The notes under the pieces were generated by a model. The model saw only the letters and a program-made list of their open reading frames with translations, did no database searches and was not told the origin of the DNA. A program made the position numbers and the translations under genes. 64,000 nt of DNA from Rhodococcoides fascians NBRC 12155 = LMG 3623 (lineage in GTDB: Bacteria > Actinomycetota > Actinomycetes > Mycobacteriales > Mycobacteriaceae): assembly GCF_001894785.1 (NCBI RefSeq), contig NZ_BCWW01000001.1, positions 310,001 to 374,000 on the forward strand. The letters run 5' to 3'. Shown piece after piece: positions 50,441 to 59,438 of the stretch; position 1 is the stretch's first letter, and every line of letters starts with the position of its first letter.

Positions 50441-51994
50441 ATGCCTGCTCCGTCCACTGCGACCTTTTCCCGGCTCGCTGATCTCATCGCCATTCCCGAC
50501 GCGGACTCGCGTCCCACCAAGACGATCACCGAGGTGTTCACCGGTAAGGAGCTGGCGACCATTCCGGTCGGTACGGCTGTAGATGCTCTGGCTGCGATCG
50601 CGCGCGTCCGTACCGCTCAGGCGGCCTGGGCCAAGCGCCCGGTCTCCGAGCGCGCAGAGATCTTCCACCGCTACCGCGACCTGGTGCTCGCGCACCGCGA
50701 CGAGCTCATGGACATGGCGCAGGCCGAGACGGGCAAGTCCCGCGCCGCCGCCCTCGAGGAAGTCCTCGACATCTCGATGACCTCGCGGCACTACGCACGC
50801 ACGGCGGCCAAGCTGCTGGCCCCGAAGAAGGTCACCGGCATGCTTCCCGTGCTGACCAAGACTCGCGTTCGGTACCAGCCGAAGGGAGTCGTCGGAATCA
50901 TCTCGCCGTGGAACTACCCGATGACTCTCGCGGTGTCCGACGCCATTCCGGCGCTGCTGGCCGGCAACGGCGTCGTGCTCAAGCCCGACAGCCAGACGCC
51001 GTACTGCGCATTGGCCTGCGTCGAGCTGCTCTACAAGGCCGGTCTGCCCCGCGACCTGTTCGCCGTGGTCCCCGGCCCCGGCTCGGTGGTGGGCACCGCG
51101 ATCGTCGAGAACACCGAATACGTCATGTTCACCGGCTCCACGGCCACCGGTCAGCTCCTGGCCGAGCAGGCGGGGCGTCGACTCATCGGTTTCTCCGCCG
51201 AGCTCGGCGGCAAGAACGCCATGATCGTCGCGAAGGGCGCGAACCTGCGGGAAGTATCCGACGCGGCAGTGCGCGCCTGCTTCTCCAACTCCGGTCAGCT
51301 CTGCATCTCCATCGAGCGCATCTACGTCGAGAAGTCGATCGCCGCCGAGTTCACCGAGAAGTTCGGCCAGCGGGTACGCAACATGACCGTGGGTGCCGAT
51401 TACGAGTTCGGCATCGAAATGGGCAGCCTCATCTCCGAGGACCAGATCAAGACGGTCTCGGCGCACGTCGACGACGCCAAGGTCAAGGGCGCGACGGTCG
51501 TCGCGGGCGGCAAGGCGCGTCCCGACATCGGCCCGCTGTTCTACGAGCCGACGTTGCTGACGAACGTCACCGAGGACATGGAGTGTGCGGCGACCGAGAC
51601 CTTCGGGCCGCTGGTGTCGATCTACCCCGTCGCCGACGTCGACGAGGCCATTGCGAAGGCCAACGACACCGACTACGGATTGAACGCAAGTGTCTGGGCC
51701 AAGACGAAGGCTCAGGGCGAGGCCATTGCCGCACGTCTGCATGCGGGCACGGTGAACGTCGACGAGGGTTACGCGCCGACGTGGGGCACCACCGGTGCGC
51801 CGATGGGCGGAATGGGCGTCTCCGGCATGGGCCGTAGGCACGGAAACGAGGGACTGCTCAAGTACACCGAGCCGCAGACCATCGCGACGACCCGCCTGCT
51901 CAATCTCGGTGGACCGCGCGGACTTCCGCCGAAGCTGTGGGCAAAGATCATGCCTCCCTTCGTCAAAGCGCTGAAGTACATACCCGGCCGGTAG
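50441..51994 (+). CDS. gabD2: Succinate-semialdehyde dehydrogenase (GabD2-like)
   Basis: 517 residues. ALDH fold with SPWNYPMTL, general base Glu254 (AELGGKNA) and nucleophile Cys288 (SGQLCIS). Length and C-terminal GMGVSGMGRRHGNEGLLKYTEPQTIA follow the mycobacterial GabD2 type, which oxidises succinate semialdehyde to succinate with NADP+. The 3' end is closed by a perfect terminator. Confidence 0.9.
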   Translation: MPAPSTATFSRLADLIAIPDADSRPTKTITEVFTGKELATIPVGTAVDALAAIARVRTAQAAWAKRPVSERAEIFHRYRDLVLAHRDELMDMAQAETGKSRAAALEEVLDISMTSRHYARTAAKLLAPKKVTGMLPVLTKTRVRYQPKGVVGIISPWNYPMTLAVSDAIPALLAGNGVVLKPDSQTPYCALACVELLYKAGLPRDLFAVVPGPGSVVGTAIVENTEYVMFTGSTATGQLLAEQAGRRLIGFSAELGGKNAMIVAKGANLREVSDAAVRACFSNSGQLCISIERIYVEKSIAAEFTEKFGQRVRNMTVGADYEFGIEMGSLISEDQIKTVSAHVDDAKVKGATVVAGGKARPDIGPLFYEPTLLTNVTEDMECAATETFGPLVSIYPVADVDEAIAKANDTDYGLNASVWAKTKAQGEAIAARLHAGTVNVDEGYAPTWGTTGAPMGGMGVSGMGRRHGNEGLLKYTEPQTIATTRLLNLGGPRGLPPKLWAKIMPPFVKALKYIPGR

Positions 51995-52013
51995 TAGTCG
52001 GTAGACGGACGAG

Positions 52014-52053
52014 GAAAGGCCCCGCACTCCCTTTCGGGTGTGCGGGGCCTTTC
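52014..52053. terminator. Bidirectional hairpin terminator
   Basis: A perfect 14-bp stem GAAAGGCCCCGCAC / GTGCGGGGCCTTTC with a 12-nt loop between the dehydrogenase and the opposing MFS gene. Confidence 0.92.
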
Positions 52054-52069
52054 GCTGTTCTGTGGCAGA

Positions 52070-54118
52070 TCAGTTGACGCTGTGGCCGTTCAGTCCGGCG
52101 TTGGCGTAGTGATTGTGGCTGTCGGGAATGTGGTTGTCTCCCAACACCCGAGCCACCTGCTGCTCGCTGAGTCCGAGTCGGCGGAGTCGCTCGCACACTG
52201 CATCGAAGTCGAGCATCTTGGCGTCGAGCTCCTGTTGCAGCTCGATCACCTCGGCGCGAATGGCCTCGGCCTCGTCGAGAGCGGTCAACGTGTCCTCGGG
52301 CTGGGGCAGCAGCAGCGTGAGCAGTCGATCACGGGCATCGGTGCTCAGTCCATCGAAGGGACGCTGACCCGGCTGAGCCTCGTGGCGACCTTCGTTGCGA
52401 CGCTCGAAGCGCCGTTCGTTGCCGTACTGCGCTCCGACGTAATCCTGAGTCGCCCCGAAGGACGGGATCTCGGCGAGCTGTTCCCGACGCTCGGGCTGTG
52501 CCTGAGCATCAGCGTCGAGATTGTTCTGGTCCAGATCGGTAACGGGTCCCTGCGCCGGTGCCGACGCGATGTCGATCGTCTTGCGCAGCGGGCGATTCGG
52601 GATGAAGACCACTGCGATGAGCGTGACGATCGCAACGAAGCCGGCGATCATGAAGATGCGTCCGGTCGCGTCGCCGTATGCGGTGCGGATGACGCTGACG
52701 ATCGGAGCAGGCAGTGCCGTGAGGTCGAGCGATCCGCCGCCTCCGGCCGAACCGTCCACACCGAGCTGCGCCAGACCGGCTGCCGACTTCTCGGCGACAC
52801 GGGTTGCCAGCAGCGAACCGAGAACCGAGACGCCGATCGCTCCGCCGAAGGTTCGGAAGAAGGCAACCGTCGACGATGCTGCACCGACGTTCTGCACACT
52901 GACCGTGTTCTGCACTGCGAGAACGAGATTCTGCATCAGCATGCCGGTACCGAGACCGACGATGGTGATGAAGATGCCGACCGTCACCAGGCTGGTGGCG
53001 TGGTCGATGGTGCCCAGCAGCAGGAATCCGATGACCAGCAAGATGGAGCCGGTGACGATGAACGGCTTCCACTGACCGAACTTGGTGATCAGCTGACCGG
53101 AGCCCACGGAGGCGACGAGCATGCCGAACACCAGTGGGATGGAGAGCAATCCAGCTTCGGTGGGGGTGTAGCCGCGAGCAGTCTGGAAGTACTGGCCGAG
53201 GAACGTGGTGGCTCCGAAGAGGCCGACGCCGACCGCGATGGACGCGATGATGGCCAGGCCGGTGGTGCGCTCGGTGACGATCTTGAGCGGGATGATCGGC
53301 GACTTGTGTCGAGCCTCGACGATGATCGTCAGGACGAGCAGCGCAACTCCGCCGCCGACGAGGTACGCGGTCTCACGAGAGATCCAGGCGTAGTAGTCGG
53401 CCTTGCCTGCGAACGAAACCCACACGAGGAGAACGGACACGCCTGCGGTCAGCAGAAGTGCGCCGAGCCAGTCGATGGAGACGTTGTCCTTGCGGACGGT
53501 CTTGATGTGCAGCGTCTTCTGCAGCAGGCCGAGGGCGATGACAGCCAACGGGACGCAGACGAAGAAGCACCAGCGCCACCCGAGGGGGCTGTCGACGATG
53601 ACGCCGCCGAGGATGGGGCCACCGGACATCGACACGGCCATGACGGCACCGGTGTAACCCGAGTAGCGGCCACGATCACGCGGGGAGACGATGGTTCCGA
53701 TGATGGCGATGACGAGTGCCGTCAGGCCACCCATGCCGATGCCCTGCACCACACGTGCGGCGAGCAGCACCGGAACGTTGTGCGCGAAGCCGGCGATGAG
53801 CGAGCCCGCGACGAAGATCAGAATCGAGCTCTGGACCAGGACCTTCTTGTTGAACAGGTCGGCGAGCTTGCCCCAGATGGGCGTCGACGCGGCGTTGGCC
53901 AACAGGGCGGTGGTGATGACCCAGGCGTACGCGGTCTGCGAACCCTTCAGGTCACCGATGATGGTCGGCAATGCGGTCGAGACGATGGTGGTGCTCAGCA
54001 GCGCGGTGAACAGCGCGGCCAGCAGACCGGTGAGGGCTTCGAGGATCTGGCGATGCGTCATCGCATCGGGATCGGCGACTGCCTGATTCGGCGGATTCTC
54101 CGCGGATGTGGTGGTCAT
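52070..54118 (-). CDS. DHA2-type MFS drug exporter with long cytoplasmic tail
   Basis: 682 residues. Fourteen membrane segments; motif C-like GGPILGGVI and motif A-like GKLADLFNKK place it among EmrB/QacA DHA2 drug/H+ antiporters. Unusual: about 150 extra C-terminal residues with a Gln/Arg/Glu-rich linker and a coiled-coil (LDEAEAIRAEVIELQQELDAK), ending in His-rich GDNHIPDSHNHY. Encoded 3 bp behind a MarR regulator, so a drug-inducible pump is likely. Confidence 0.92.
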   Translation of the reverse strand: MTTTSAENPPNQAVADPDAMTHRQILEALTGLLAALFTALLSTTIVSTALPTIIGDLKGSQTAYAWVITTALLANAASTPIWGKLADLFNKKVLVQSSILIFVAGSLIAGFAHNVPVLLAARVVQGIGMGGLTALVIAIIGTIVSPRDRGRYSGYTGAVMAVSMSGGPILGGVIVDSPLGWRWCFFVCVPLAVIALGLLQKTLHIKTVRKDNVSIDWLGALLLTAGVSVLLVWVSFAGKADYYAWISRETAYLVGGGVALLVLTIIVEARHKSPIIPLKIVTERTTGLAIIASIAVGVGLFGATTFLGQYFQTARGYTPTEAGLLSIPLVFGMLVASVGSGQLITKFGQWKPFIVTGSILLVIGFLLLGTIDHATSLVTVGIFITIVGLGTGMLMQNLVLAVQNTVSVQNVGAASSTVAFFRTFGGAIGVSVLGSLLATRVAEKSAAGLAQLGVDGSAGGGGSLDLTALPAPIVSVIRTAYGDATGRIFMIAGFVAIVTLIAVVFIPNRPLRKTIDIASAPAQGPVTDLDQNNLDADAQAQPERREQLAEIPSFGATQDYVGAQYGNERRFERRNEGRHEAQPGQRPFDGLSTDARDRLLTLLLPQPEDTLTALDEAEAIRAEVIELQQELDAKMLDFDAVCERLRRLGLSEQQVARVLGDNHIPDSHNHYANAGLNGHSVN

Positions 54119-54121
54119 GTC

Positions 54122-54607
54122 TTATCTCGCAATCAATTCAATGCGGGCCACGTCCTGGTGCTGGGCGTGGGCGTCTTCGGTGAACGTGTCGTTGAGCTTG
54201 CGGATGGAATCGAGGGCATCGAGAGCCTCGGTTTCACTCCATTCGCTCAACATCTCTGCCAGGCGACGAGCTCGCCTGTCCCAAATCTGTTTCAGTCGAG
54301 CCTGGCCTTCGTCCGACACGCAGACCCGGGACGCTCTTCTGTCGTCCGGATCGGGATGCCGATCGATGTAGCCGAGTTCGACGAGGTCCGCGATCTGCCG
54401 GCTGAGGGCGGACTGGCTGACGCAGAGCCTGCTGGCGAGGTCGGTCTGTCTGCATTCACCCTCTGTTGCGAGGATGGCCAGAACTCCGGTCAGCGCCTGC
54501 GGCAACGGTGAATCCTCGACTCCGGTGGTCACGGCCCGCTTCAGCGTGCGCCCGAAGAGGAATACCTCTTCGACGAGCGATTCCGCTGTCGTGGATTGAA
54601 CTGCCAT
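54122..54607 (-). CDS. MarR-family repressor
   Basis: 161 residues. Winged HTH at about 45-110: EGECRQTDLASRLCVSQSALSRQIADLVELGYIDRHPDPDDRRASRV, the MarR core with the D-x-R-A-x wing. Co-transcribed with the MFS pump. The region just upstream (54648-54668) is an unusual run of alternating A/T that may hold the promoter and operator. Confidence 0.93.
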   Translation of the reverse strand: MAVQSTTAESLVEEVFLFGRTLKRAVTTGVEDSPLPQALTGVLAILATEGECRQTDLASRLCVSQSALSRQIADLVELGYIDRHPDPDDRRASRVCVSDEGQARLKQIWDRRARRLAEMLSEWSETEALDALDSIRKLNDTFTEDAHAQHQDVARIELIAR

Positions 54608-54734
54608 GAGTACTCCAACGCTGAGTTCGATTTACTTGCTGTCTGCAACCATATATATACATACATGCGCTAAGCAAACAATATTCCTGTCTGGTGGGTC
54701 ACAGGGTTGGAGCGAGGTGGGTCCGAGTGGGGGG

Positions 54735-54798
54735 TCGGCTCCCCTGATCTGGATTCCAGCCTGCGATCGGCGGCACAAATCCGAAACTGGGGAGCCGA
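54735..54798. repeat. 10-bp inverted repeat upstream of a VOC gene
   Basis: TCGGCTCCCC (54735-54744) and GGGGAGCCGA (54789-54798), perfect, 44 nt apart, in the marR/VOC intergenic space. Could be a leader hairpin or terminator. Confidence 0.5.
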
Positions 54799-54832
54799 TC
54801 CCGAGCTCAGGGGTGGGCGATACAGTCCGAAG

Positions 54833-55183
54833 ATGGACGTTGTGCGCGCGATGCCCCTGCTCACGGTCACCGATCTCGATGCGGCGCTGGACGCGTATGT
54901 CCAGGTCACCGGCATGGAGGTGGTGATGAACCACGGTTGGATCGCCACACTTGCGTCACCGGGGGACAGCACCGCGCAACTGAGTCTGATCACCGTCGAC
55001 CCCACCGGCCCGGTGAATCCGTCGGCGTCTCTCGAAGTGGACGACGTCGACGCGGCTTACCGCGCCGCGGTGGATGCGAATTTCGAGATCGTGTACGAGA
55101 TCACCAACGAGGAGTGGGGCGTGCGCCGATTCTTCTTCCGAGACGCGGGCGGCAACGTGGTGAACGTGCTCGCGCACATGTGA
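54833..55183 (+). CDS. VOC family protein
   Basis: 116 residues. MDVVRAMPLLTVTDLDAALDAYVQVTGMEVV is a VOC opening, and RRFFFRDAGGNVVNVLAHM the closing strand (D-x-x-GN-x-V-x-V). Single-module size implies a dimer. Divergent from marR; function unknown. Confidence 0.85.
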   Translation: MDVVRAMPLLTVTDLDAALDAYVQVTGMEVVMNHGWIATLASPGDSTAQLSLITVDPTGPVNPSASLEVDDVDAAYRAAVDANFEIVYEITNEEWGVRRFFFRDAGGNVVNVLAHM

Positions 55184-55185
55184 GA

Positions 55186-56301
55186 TCAGCTGGGCTGCAG
55201 CAGGTTTCCTCGCCACACGCCTCGGACAGTTCGAGTGGCGACAGTGATCCAGGCCGTCACGAGCACGACGTACAGCAGTACGGCAAGGGCACGGACCGCG
55301 CCGAAATCGAGGGCATTGCCGATCGCGGTCGCTCCGGTGACGCAGGTGCCGATCGGGAACGTGAACGACCACCACGTCAGTGAAAAGCTCATCTTCCTCC
55401 GTGCCGCATGGACGGTCAGCGCAGTGGCCAGTGCGAACATCAGCGCGCCGAATCCGCCCATGATCAGTCCGTAGCCGATCCCGACGACGTGCAGCCCGAC
55501 GGCGATCGACGATTGTGCCGCGGTGAACACCGTCGCTGCATCGGTGCCCAGCAGATTGGCCGCCGTGACCGACTGGCCGATCAACCCGAGCGTGATCCAG
55601 ACCGTCGGAGCCGCGTCGACGGACGGCAGACCGCCGTGCAGCAGGCGTCCGTAGATCAACGTCATGGTGAGCATTCCGACGATCAGCGACAGCCCGAACA
55701 TCGCGTAGCACGCGCACAGCAGCGCCAACCGCCACTGGCCGTCGGGCAGGTGGGGAAGCAACAATGCGCCGGTCGACGCCGAGACCATCGGCGGAACGAC
55801 GGGCATCAACCACGCCGGCAATGCCGTGACCTGCTCTCGGGGACCGGCCGTAATCATGCGAAACGGCACCGCGACGCTGGTGAGCAGGCCGGTGATCGTG
55901 CCGACGACCCAAAGGACTGCGAACAGTGCCGTGGCCGCCGTGGGACCGACGAGGTCTCCGCCGAGCAGGCCGGCCCCGGCACCGACGGTCAGCATGGCCA
56001 TGGGCGGTGCGCCGTAGAACTGCATCATCACCGGGTGCTGCGCGTAGTCGACTGCGCGTGCGCGGTAACCGATCCAGTGCCGCGCGAAGGCTGCGCCGAT
56101 CACTACGAGCGCACCCGCAGCGAGTACCCAGACGATGACGGCGAAGACGCGCAACGCAGGAAGGTCGACGGGCAGTGTGGCGGCCGCGGTGGCGACGATG
56201 CCGGTTCCCATGACGGCGGCGAACCAGTTGGGGGTGATGTGCTCGACGGTCCGCCTGCGCGTCAGCCGGGGTGCGTACGAGACGGACTCGAGGACGGTCA
56301 T
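55186..56301 (-). CDS. TDT/SLAC1-family transporter
   Basis: 371 residues, ten membrane helices. NWFAAVMGTGIVATAAATLP near the start and TWWSFTFPIGTCVTGATAIGNALD near the end are the tellurite-resistance/dicarboxylate transporter (TDT, TehA/SLAC1) signatures. Likely exports an anion such as sulphite or C4-dicarboxylate. A LysR regulator is encoded directly upstream on the same strand. Confidence 0.9.
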   Translation of the reverse strand: MTVLESVSYAPRLTRRRTVEHITPNWFAAVMGTGIVATAAATLPVDLPALRVFAVIVWVLAAGALVVIGAAFARHWIGYRARAVDYAQHPVMMQFYGAPPMAMLTVGAGAGLLGGDLVGPTAATALFAVLWVVGTITGLLTSVAVPFRMITAGPREQVTALPAWLMPVVPPMVSASTGALLLPHLPDGQWRLALLCACYAMFGLSLIVGMLTMTLIYGRLLHGGLPSVDAAPTVWITLGLIGQSVTAANLLGTDAATVFTAAQSSIAVGLHVVGIGYGLIMGGFGALMFALATALTVHAARRKMSFSLTWWSFTFPIGTCVTGATAIGNALDFGAVRALAVLLYVVLVTAWITVATRTVRGVWRGNLLQPS

Positions 56302-56352
56302 GACTTCACTGTGCGCGACGCGGCCCGCGTCCGGTAGGCAGCAATTCGCGAT

Positions 56353-56379
56353 CCAGTCATAACTGGAGGTTATGGCTGG
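56353..56379. promoter_or_regulatory. Inverted repeat between lysR-type and TDT genes
   Basis: CCAGTCATAAC, 5 nt, GTTATGGCTGG: 10 of 11 bp paired. It overlaps the lysR stop and lies 52 bp before the TDT start, so it may be a LysR operator or a terminator/attenuator between the two genes. Confidence 0.5.
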
Positions 56380-57278
56380 ATGGACGTCGCTACCGTCAGA
56401 AGTTCTGCGGCCGGGCCGCTGGGCTCACGGCCCGATCGCCAGATGGCGCGCAAGTCTCTGTGCAGGGACAGATCGGGGAGCGGCACTCCGATCAGACTGC
56501 CCGCCGCCAGCTCCGTCGCGACGGCCAGTGAACTGAGGACGGCACCGCCGATCCCCGCCGCCACAGCGGACTTGATGGCCGTCGTCGACGACACTTCCAG
56601 CAGAGGAGTCGTGGGCGGGCCGAAACCTGCTGCAGCAACCGCACTCTCGTACACGGACCTGGTTCCCGACCCGGCTTCGCGGGTGACCAGCGCCGTCTCG
56701 ACTACCTGCGCGGTCGACGGTGCAGTGTGTGCCCACGGATGTCCGGGTGCCACGACGAGAACCAGTTCGTCGGTTGCGACGGTGCGGTACGTGAGTTCGG
56801 CCTGGACACTGGGGTTTTCGATGAACCCCAGGTCTGCGTCTCCGGCGAGCACCGTCGCGGCGACCACAGCCGAATTGCCCGAGCTCAGCGTGGGCACGAT
56901 CTGGGGCAGCGTCGTGTGCAGTGTGACCAGCCATCTCGGCAGAAGATATTCGGCGACAGTCTGACTGGCCGCGATCTGCAGGTGGCCGATGCGCTCGGCG
57001 TGCAGCGTGGCGATCGCCGTCGCCAAGTCCTCGGCCGACCGGACTACCGGCGCTGCCCAACTCGCGACGAGCTCGCCGAACTCGGTCAGCACCGTTCCGC
57101 GTGCGCCCCGCTTCAACAACGGCGCTCCGACGCGACGCTCCAGCGCCCGAATGCGAGAACTTGCCGCCGGCTGCGACATGCCGTGGGCGTGTCCGGCACG
57201 GCCGATGCTGCCGAGCTCTGCCACCGACAGCAACAGATCGATGCTGGTGAGATCGGCAACGTGAGGGGGAAGCGGCAC
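56370..57278 (-). CDS. LysR-type regulator
   Basis: 302 residues. HTH: LTSIDLLLSVAELGSIGRAGHAHGMSQPAASSRIRALERRVGAPLL. Effector domain with LQIAASQTVAEYLLPRWLV. CysB/YtlI-like in pattern. Next gene is the TDT transporter, its presumed target. Lies 24 bp downstream of the nuclease gene. Confidence 0.9.
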   Translation of the reverse strand: MPLPPHVADLTSIDLLLSVAELGSIGRAGHAHGMSQPAASSRIRALERRVGAPLLKRGARGTVLTEFGELVASWAAPVVRSAEDLATAIATLHAERIGHLQIAASQTVAEYLLPRWLVTLHTTLPQIVPTLSSGNSAVVAATVLAGDADLGFIENPSVQAELTYRTVATDELVLVVAPGHPWAHTAPSTAQVVETALVTREAGSGTRSVYESAVAAAGFGPPTTPLLEVSSTTAIKSAVAAGIGGAVLSSLAVATELAAGSLIGVPLPDLSLHRDLRAIWRSGREPSGPAAELLTVATSIQP

Positions 57279-57302
57279 AGGTCGAGCCTACGGCGACGGG
57301 AG

Positions 57303-58163
57303 TCAGTAGTCGCTGAACAGGTCCAGCTCGGCGTCGGGCTCGGGTAGGTCCTCTGGGTCTCCGGGGTCGTCCGGATCCTCGGGATCGCTACGTTCGTGCA
57401 GCACCGAACCCACCAGGGCGGTGACGTCGATGGCCGCGGGATCGGGAATGGGGTGACCCTCGACGAATGCGAGTCGCTCCGCAGACAAATACGCCAGCCG
57501 CACCGCCTGCACCACCAGGACGCGTCGCAGACCCTCGGACACCTCACCGCGCTCGCGAGTGACCGCAGCCAATCGGGAGATGGTCTCCGCGCGTCGCGCG
57601 ATCCGAATGTCGGGGTGCCCGCGCTCTATTCGGGTCTGCTCGGAGATCAGTGACCGCCGCAGTGACGCAGGCAGAGTGATGGGCTCGGAGACCGGCGGGA
57701 TCTTCTCGTTCAGAATTGCCTTGTGACGCGACCTGTCGATGGCCTCGAGGTACGCCGTGTACTCGTGGGCGTTCAAATCGCGTTCGGCTGCGCGGAATTG
57801 TTCTGCGCCGTCGGACTTCTTGAGGTCCTCGTACTGCCAGAGCGGCCAGATCTCGATCTCCGCGACCTCGAACACGTCCAGCACTCGCATCGCGACGGCG
57901 TCGGTCCGCTGATTGGTCAGATGCCGCTGCACCCGAACGCTGAGCTTCTCCTTGGTCTGCCCCACGTAGATCGGCTCGCCGTCGTAGTCGTAGAACGCAT
58001 ACACGCCCCACTTGGCCGCCGACCAGACGCGCCCTCGATCGTCCTTCTCGCTCAGCACTTCTCGCAGTGCAGCTCGAAAGGACTGCACATCGTCCGCAGG
58101 CAGACTGCTCTTGCGCGGCGCGACCGCCGACGCCCGCAGCGAGGACTTACCGTGACTGGACAT
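57303..58163 (-). CDS. GIY-YIG nuclease, putative restriction endonuclease
   Basis: 286 residues from the ATG at 58163; another ATG at 58178. GIY-YIG domain: KWGVYAFYDYDGEPIYVGQTKEKLSVRVQRH with GVY (53-55), YVG (66-68) and the following Arg (77 or 80). The ~150-residue C-terminal region is helical, ending in an acidic Asp/Glu/Pro tail. Its start overlaps the m5C methyltransferase gene by 17 bp, so it is the likely restriction partner. Catalytic Glu is not certain by eye. Confidence 0.82.
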   Translation of the reverse strand: MSSHGKSSLRASAVAPRKSSLPADDVQSFRAALREVLSEKDDRGRVWSAAKWGVYAFYDYDGEPIYVGQTKEKLSVRVQRHLTNQRTDAVAMRVLDVFEVAEIEIWPLWQYEDLKKSDGAEQFRAAERDLNAHEYTAYLEAIDRSRHKAILNEKIPPVSEPITLPASLRRSLISEQTRIERGHPDIRIARRAETISRLAAVTRERGEVSEGLRRVLVVQAVRLAYLSAERLAFVEGHPIPDPAAIDVTALVGSVLHERSDPEDPDDPGDPEDLPEPDAELDLFSDY

Positions 58164-59337
58164 GCGCAGCAGTCGCATTCGGCGCGATGGAACCGAGTGT
58201 CCCGTTCACCAGGGGCATCAGGTAGTGCTCCGCCAGCCACGCGACCACCGGAACGCACACCGCATCACCGAAACCGAAGAGCGCCTGGTTGTTCCGCAGA
58301 CCGCCGAGCGTGTAGTCGCCGGCGCCCATCAAGCGGGCGTACTCGAGAGGCGTCATCCAGCGCACCTGCAACCGGCCGTGGCCGATCTTGACCACCGCCT
58401 GCTTCGACGACCCGCCGCGCGCAGTACGCAGGCAGCCGGAGATGTCGTCGGGGCGGGCCTCCCACACCGCGACGCCATTGCGGGTACGACGGTAGGCGGT
58501 ACGGTAACTGACCTTGCGCGCCTTCTTCAGAATCTCGATGCGCTGCAACTGAATCGGGGACAACGAGCGTACGAACGCCTCGGTGCGATCTGCATCCCAC
58601 CAGCGCTCGTCGCGGTAATCCATTCGCTCGACCAGATCGCCGAGACCACTGGTCAACGGGATCGGCGGGCTGGGCAGCGGAGCCCGATGCGTCGACAGCG
58701 TCGAATCGCCGTAGACCGCCTGCAACCAATCCGGACGTAGTTCACTGTTGGGATCGCGGGCATCCTCCGGCGGATGTTGCGCACCGATCAGGAACAGACG
58801 AGGACGGGACTGCGGGACGAACCGTCGAGCATCGATGGTGAGGACGTCCACCGAATAGCCGAGTTCGTTGAGCTCACGGACCGCGGCCGCCAGATCGTCG
58901 CCCCCATGACTGGTGGCCAGGCCGACGACGTTCTCCAGCGCGACCACCTCGGGACGGCCGTCACCCATTTCGTCCAACACTCGAGTGAAGTGCCGAAATG
59001 TCGAGGAGTTCTTGCCCGCGAGACCGGCCCGGCCCCCGGCCAGAGACAAATCCGTGCACGGAAACGACGCCCATGCCAACGACAGACCGTCCGGCAGATC
59101 GTCGCCGCGCGTGCCGGCAACATCCCCGAGCTGAAAATGGGCCGCGTCGTCACCGAAGTGTTGGCGATACATGTGGTGCTTGTCGCGCTCGATGTCGTTG
59201 GCCCAGCACACCTCGAAACCGGCCTGCTCCAAGCCCATTCGCACCAAACCGATACCGGCGAAGAACTCGGCGACCGTGGGAATCCGATCGCGCGCGGACA
59301 CCGAGGAACCACCCGGCACCACAGTCAACTTCGGCAT
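58147..59337 (-). CDS. DNA (cytosine-5) methyltransferase
   Basis: 396 residues. All main m5C motifs are present: I (VAEFFAGIG, 22-30), IV with catalytic Cys94 (SFPCTDLSLAGG), VI (ENVV, 135-138), VIII (QSRPRLFLIG, 176-185), IX (LRTARGGSSKQ) and X (GFGDAVCVPVVAWLAEHYL). The variable region between VIII and IX sets the target, which cannot be read. Paired with a GIY-YIG nuclease in overlapping frames: a type II restriction-modification unit. Confidence 0.93.
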   Translation of the reverse strand: MPKLTVVPGGSSVSARDRIPTVAEFFAGIGLVRMGLEQAGFEVCWANDIERDKHHMYRQHFGDDAAHFQLGDVAGTRGDDLPDGLSLAWASFPCTDLSLAGGRAGLAGKNSSTFRHFTRVLDEMGDGRPEVVALENVVGLATSHGGDDLAAAVRELNELGYSVDVLTIDARRFVPQSRPRLFLIGAQHPPEDARDPNSELRPDWLQAVYGDSTLSTHRAPLPSPPIPLTSGLGDLVERMDYRDERWWDADRTEAFVRSLSPIQLQRIEILKKARKVSYRTAYRRTRNGVAVWEARPDDISGCLRTARGGSSKQAVVKIGHGRLQVRWMTPLEYARLMGAGDYTLGGLRNNQALFGFGDAVCVPVVAWLAEHYLMPLVNGTLGSIAPNATAAHVQSR

Positions 59338-59376
59338 GCACTCAGGCTAGTACAGAGCCCCGACAGACTCGCTTGT

Positions 59377-59437
59377 CTGGTCATTCCGCAGGCTGCACTC
59401 CGGCTCTTCCTGGTCATTCCGCAGGCTGCACTCCGGC
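59377..59437. repeat. Tandem 28-bp repeat between methyltransferase and copD
   Basis: A 28-bp sequence (begins CTGGTCATTCCGCAGGCTGC) occurs twice without change, at 59377-59404 and 59410-59437, period 33 bp. It lies between the copD stop and the methyltransferase start, so upstream of the R-M operon. Confidence 0.85.
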
Positions 59438-59438
59438 C

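Noticed and set aside
52040..54511. An 823-codon open frame on the plus strand, antisense to the MFS and marR genes
   Set aside because: Composition (Asp/Glu/Gly/Arg-rich, no domain) is the mirror of a GC-rich gene on the other strand; the minus strand has clear MFS and MarR motifs.
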